Assembly (NCBI RefSeq): GCF_013347965.1
Contig: NZ_CP048810.1
Span: 2,666,001-2,730,000, forward strand
Source of the DNA: Pseudomonas bijieensis
GTDB taxonomy: Bacteria; Pseudomonadota; Gammaproteobacteria; Pseudomonadales; Pseudomonadaceae
Reading direction: 5' to 3'
Length of the DNA: 64,000 bases
Positions 63,120 through 64,000 of this stretch are shown here, piece after piece. Both the position numbers and the translations under genes were made by a program. How positions within the stretch are numbered: position 1 is the stretch's first letter; each line of letters begins with the position of its first letter. The notes beneath the pieces are model-generated. The model was not told the DNA's origin and did not search any database. It worked only from the letters and a program-made list of their open reading frames with translations.

Positions 63120-64000
63120 ACCACGACCTCCCATCCCGCGTGATCAGTGCAATGGAGCTCATCGGCCCCCAGGACCCGGCCGCATAGGGCTTGGGCGCAT
63201 CGCCGGATTTTTTCCACCCGGCGATCAACTGGTCACACCACGTCCACGCGGCTTCAATTTCGTCTTTACGGACAAACAGGTTCTGATTGCCGTTCATGAC
63301 TTCCAGCAACAACCGCTCGTAGGCATCGGGAATCCGTGCGCTGCGATAAGTGTCGGAGAAGTTGAGTTGCAGCGGACCGCTGCGCAATTGCATGCCCTTG
63401 TCCAGGCCCTGCTCCTTGGTCATCACCCGCAAGGAAATCCCTTCGTCCGGTTGCAGGCGGATGATCAGCTTGTTGCTGATCTGCAAACGCTGCTCGGGGG
63501 CGAAGATGTAGTGGGACGGTTCCTTGAAGTGGATGACGATCTGCGACAGCTTCTGCGGCATGCGCTTGCCGGTACGCAGGTAAAACGGCACCCCGGCCCA
63601 ACGCCAGTTGCGGATGTCGGCGCGCAGGGCGACGAACGTCTCGGTGTCGCTCTGGGTGTTGGAGTTGGGTTCTTCGAGGTAGCCCGGCACCGCCTTGCCC
63701 TCGCTGTGACCCGCGATGTACTGGCCGCGCACCACCTGGGTGGTCAGGCCTTCCGGGCTGATCGGCGCCAAAGCCTTGAGCACCTTGACCTTCTCGTCAC
63801 GGATGCTGTCGGCGGACAAATCGGCCGGTGGGTCCATGGCGATCAGGCAAAGCAGCTGCAGCAAGTGGTTCTGGATCATGTCCCGCAGTTGGCCGGCCTT
63901 GTCGAAATAGCCCCAGCGGCCTTCAATGCCGACCTTCTCGGCCACGGTGATTTCCACGTGGGAAATGTAATTCTGGTTCCACTGGGTTTCGAACAGGCTG
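63106..64000 (-). CDS. zwf: Glucose-6-phosphate 1-dehydrogenase (5' end outside window)
   Basis: Zwf oxidises glucose 6-phosphate to the lactone with NAD(P)+. About 298 C-terminal residues of roughly 490 are in the window; the frame is open to the edge. Visible family parts are [22 protein letters not shown], then [26 protein letters not shown]-like VRGQYIAGH, and the substrate region [14 protein letters not shown]. The active-site segment with RIDHYLGKE lies outside. It overlaps pgl by 14 nt. Confidence 0.95.
   Translation of the reverse strand, partial: SLFETQWNQNYISHVEITVAEKVGIEGRWGYFDKAGQLRDMIQNHLLQLLCLIAMDPPADLSADSIRDEKVKVLKALAPISPEGLTTQVVRGQYIAGHSEGKAVPGYLEEPNSNTQSDTETFVALRADIRNWRWAGVPFYLRTGKRMPQKLSQIVIHFKEPSHYIFAPEQRLQISNKLIIRLQPDEGISLRVMTKEQGLDKGMQLRSGPLQLNFSDTYRSARIPDAYERLLLEVMNGNQNLFVRKDEIEAAWTWCDQLIAGWKKSGDAPKPYAAGSWGPMSSIALITRDGRSWYGDI

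Overview
The window looks like a chromosomal segment of a Pseudomonas of the P. fluorescens group. Codon use is GC-rich, the gene content is typical of that group (EmhBC-type RND pump, pca cluster, zwf-pgl-eda, sodB-bifA-icmP, paired fadD genes), and seventeen intergenic spots carry REP-type repeats, fifteen of them built on the GTGGGAGCGAGCCTGCTCGC family. It is almost entirely core or conserved sequence. There is one clear accessory insertion, a two-gene cassette with a MACPF pore-forming protein, near 48-50 kb.

Layout. 1-4.2 kb: end of an RND efflux operon (emhB partial, emhC). 4.4-4.9 kb: a small Pseudomonas-specific DUF6124-like gene with a structured leader. 5.2-18 kb: a complete protocatechuate to beta-ketoadipate pathway. 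It consists of a convergent OprD-type porin, one long minus-strand run pcaI-J-F-H-G-T-B-D-C, then pcaK and pcaR. Matches to the PcaR operator lie upstream of the porin, pcaI, pcaK and pcaR. 18.4-24.6 kb: pitA, a 38-residue ccoM gene with Anr boxes, two small genes and rapA. 24.9-34.3 kb: a Cache-domain protein, a coiled-coil membrane protein, an SDR epimerase, an ArgP-like regulator with a divergent ArgO-like exporter, sodB, bifA and an imelysin (icmP). 34.5-37.2 kb: an ECF42-type sigma factor operon (SnoaL-like, DGPF/YCII, SRPBCC, sigma) with a matching promoter; the sigma gene is frameshifted in a G8 tract. 37.3-47.9 kb: two GNAT proteins, a GyrI-like protein, a LysE exporter, alaC, gntP-gntK-gntR with three GntR boxes, def-BrkB, csbD and small unknown genes.

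48.2-50.5 kb holds the MACPF gene, a 66-residue partner gene, an upstream array of three 11-bp direct repeats and a long hairpin. This is the best candidate for something new. 50.5-56 kb: fadD1, a frameshifted fadD2, a lysophospholipase-like hydrolase and phaJ. 56-59.2 kb: an AaeXAB-like efflux set (FUSC, DUF1656, HlyD). 59.3-61.5 kb: DUF2383, DUF3820 and a class V aminotransferase that ends early by frameshift. 61.7-64 kb: eda, pgl and the 3' part of zwf.

How the genes work together: the porin and PcaK import aromatic acids, PcaHG opens the ring, PcaBCD give beta-ketoadipate, and PcaIJ plus PcaF convert it to succinyl-CoA and acetyl-CoA under PcaR control. GntP and GntK bring gluconate to 6-phosphogluconate, which joins the Entner-Doudoroff genes at the end of the window.

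Three genes carry single indels, two of them in G tracts. Assembly error and real mutation cannot be told apart from the sequence alone. All family assignments were made by reading the proteins; no database search was run.
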